This document shows, in pieces, positions 63,498-64,000 of a DNA stretch of 64,000 nucleotides; within the stretch, counting starts at the first letter, position 1, and the number at the start of each line of letters is the position of its first letter. Source of the stretch: an uncultured Lachnospiraceae bacterium (lineage in GTDB: Bacteria > Bacillota > Clostridia > Lachnospirales > Lachnospiraceae); the NCBI GenBank assembly GCA_900317585.1, contig ONHG01000013.1, positions 1 through 64,000 on the forward strand, given 5' to 3'. The notes under the pieces were generated by a model. It ran no database searches, was not told the origin of the DNA, and worked only from the letters and a program-made list of their open reading frames with translations. Position numbers and translations under genes: made by a program.

Positions 63498-64000
63498 GAT
63501 ACCCTGAATTTCTAAAGGATAAAGGAACAATAGGCTTTGTGGCGCCTTCGATGGGTTGTACAACAGAGCCGTACAGGAGTGCCTTTGACAATGCCATTAA
63601 AAGGTTTCACAGCATGGGATATAAGACGATAGAGGGACCTAACTGCAGGTGCGACAGTGGCATAGGTATCAGCAATACACCTGAGAAGTGCGCAGAAGAG
63701 CTGAACGAGAGCTATGCTTCTGCTGACAGTGATGTGCTTATATCCTGTGGTGGTGGCGAGCTGATGTGCGAGGTAGTGCCTTATATTGATTTTGAGCGCG
63801 TGAAGCAGTCAAAGCCGAAATGGTACATGGGCTATTCCGACAACACGAATTTCACATTTTTGGAGGCTACTATTGCAGATACAGCAGGTATTTACGGGCC
63901 GTGTGCGGGCAGCTTTGGCATGGAGGTGTGGCATGAGTCACTTACCGATGCATTTGATCTGCTTTGTGGCAGGAAGATTTCATTTACCAATTACCCTATG
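63494..64000 (+). CDS. S66-family LD-carboxypeptidase (partial)
   Basis: 169 codons before the window ends, no stop. The translation starts MRYPEFLKDKGTIGFVAPSM and contains SCGGGELMCEVVPYIDF and WYMGYSDNTNFTF, the GYSD nucleophile motif of S66 peptidases (LdcA, MccF). The catalytic Glu and His should lie beyond the edge. Related enzymes trim muropeptides for recycling or cleave microcin C-type toxins. Start ATG overlaps the previous stop. Confidence 0.88.
   Translation, partial: MRYPEFLKDKGTIGFVAPSMGCTTEPYRSAFDNAIKRFHSMGYKTIEGPNCRCDSGIGISNTPEKCAEELNESYASADSDVLISCGGGELMCEVVPYIDFERVKQSKPKWYMGYSDNTNFTFLEATIADTAGIYGPCAGSFGMEVWHESLTDAFDLLCGRKISFTNYPM

Overview
The window looks like a chromosome segment of a low-GC, anaerobic Clostridia, most probably a Lachnospiraceae of the Agathobacter/Roseburia/Eubacterium rectale kind. 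The reasons are the order dgt-dnaG-rpoD-trmK, the order pyrBI-priA-def-fmt-yugP-rsmB-rlmN-prpC-prkC-rsgA-rpe-thiN, a PPi-type phosphofructokinase, an L-lactate dehydrogenase, a DUF5685/DnaJ cluster and a bacterial-type RNase P RNA. The genus is inferred from content, not from a search.

Layout. (1) 1-6.6 kb is a scarred accessory stretch. It holds a frameshifted MutS-family fragment, a PadR regulator with its HAAS-type membrane partner, remnants of a methyltransferase and an NYN-domain nuclease on either side of an IS3-family element, a RelE/HigA-like toxin-antitoxin pair whose 39-bp promoter/operator occurs a second time 3.8 kb upstream, and a GNAT acetyltransferase. (2) 6.69-17.96 kb is an 11.2-kb integrative mobilizable element in the 3' end of tRNA-Leu(AAG), bounded by a 24-bp direct repeat. 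It carries a tyrosine integrase, an IS4-family insertion with a 10-bp target duplication, two small unknown genes, a chemoreceptor, a degenerate GGDEF-EAL protein, a MobV-like relaxase split by one in-frame stop, a hairpin-rich candidate oriT and a probable replication protein. (3) 18.2-64 kb is core chromosome, mostly on the + strand: a threonine aldolase-like enzyme, tRNA-Leu(CAG), replication and sigma-factor genes, a nucleoside kinase, rnpB on the minus strand, the zinc-ribbon/DUF5685/DnaJ cluster, pyrBI, a large translation and envelope-signalling run (priA to thiN), an Eis-like acetyltransferase, DegV, a LeuA protein fused to an AraC-type DNA-binding domain, ldh, DUF3737, a MalY-like lyase, a DtxR-like regulator, a heterodimeric ABC exporter, an L,D-transpeptidase and PPi-PFK on the minus strand, a PflX-like radical SAM protein and the start of an S66 carboxypeptidase.

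How the parts work together. The priA-thiN run couples primosome restart, start-Met formylation and deformylation, rRNA methylation (RsmB, RlmN), PASTA kinase/phosphatase signalling and ribosome maturation. The mobile element brings motility and c-di-GMP cargo to what is probably a flagellated gut anaerobe.

Most promising observations: the LeuA-AraC fusion (an enzyme that may also bind DNA); the cluster of a DUF5685 protein with two Asp-rich, isoprenoid-synthase-like motifs next to a DnaJ protein ending in a Cys-rich tail with terminal Cys-Cys; the chemoreceptor/GGDEF-EAL cargo of the tRNA-Leu element; and several large, unrelated intergenic palindromes (22.2, 44.2 and 59.1 kb). No CRISPR array, rRNA operon or recognised antiviral defence system was seen.
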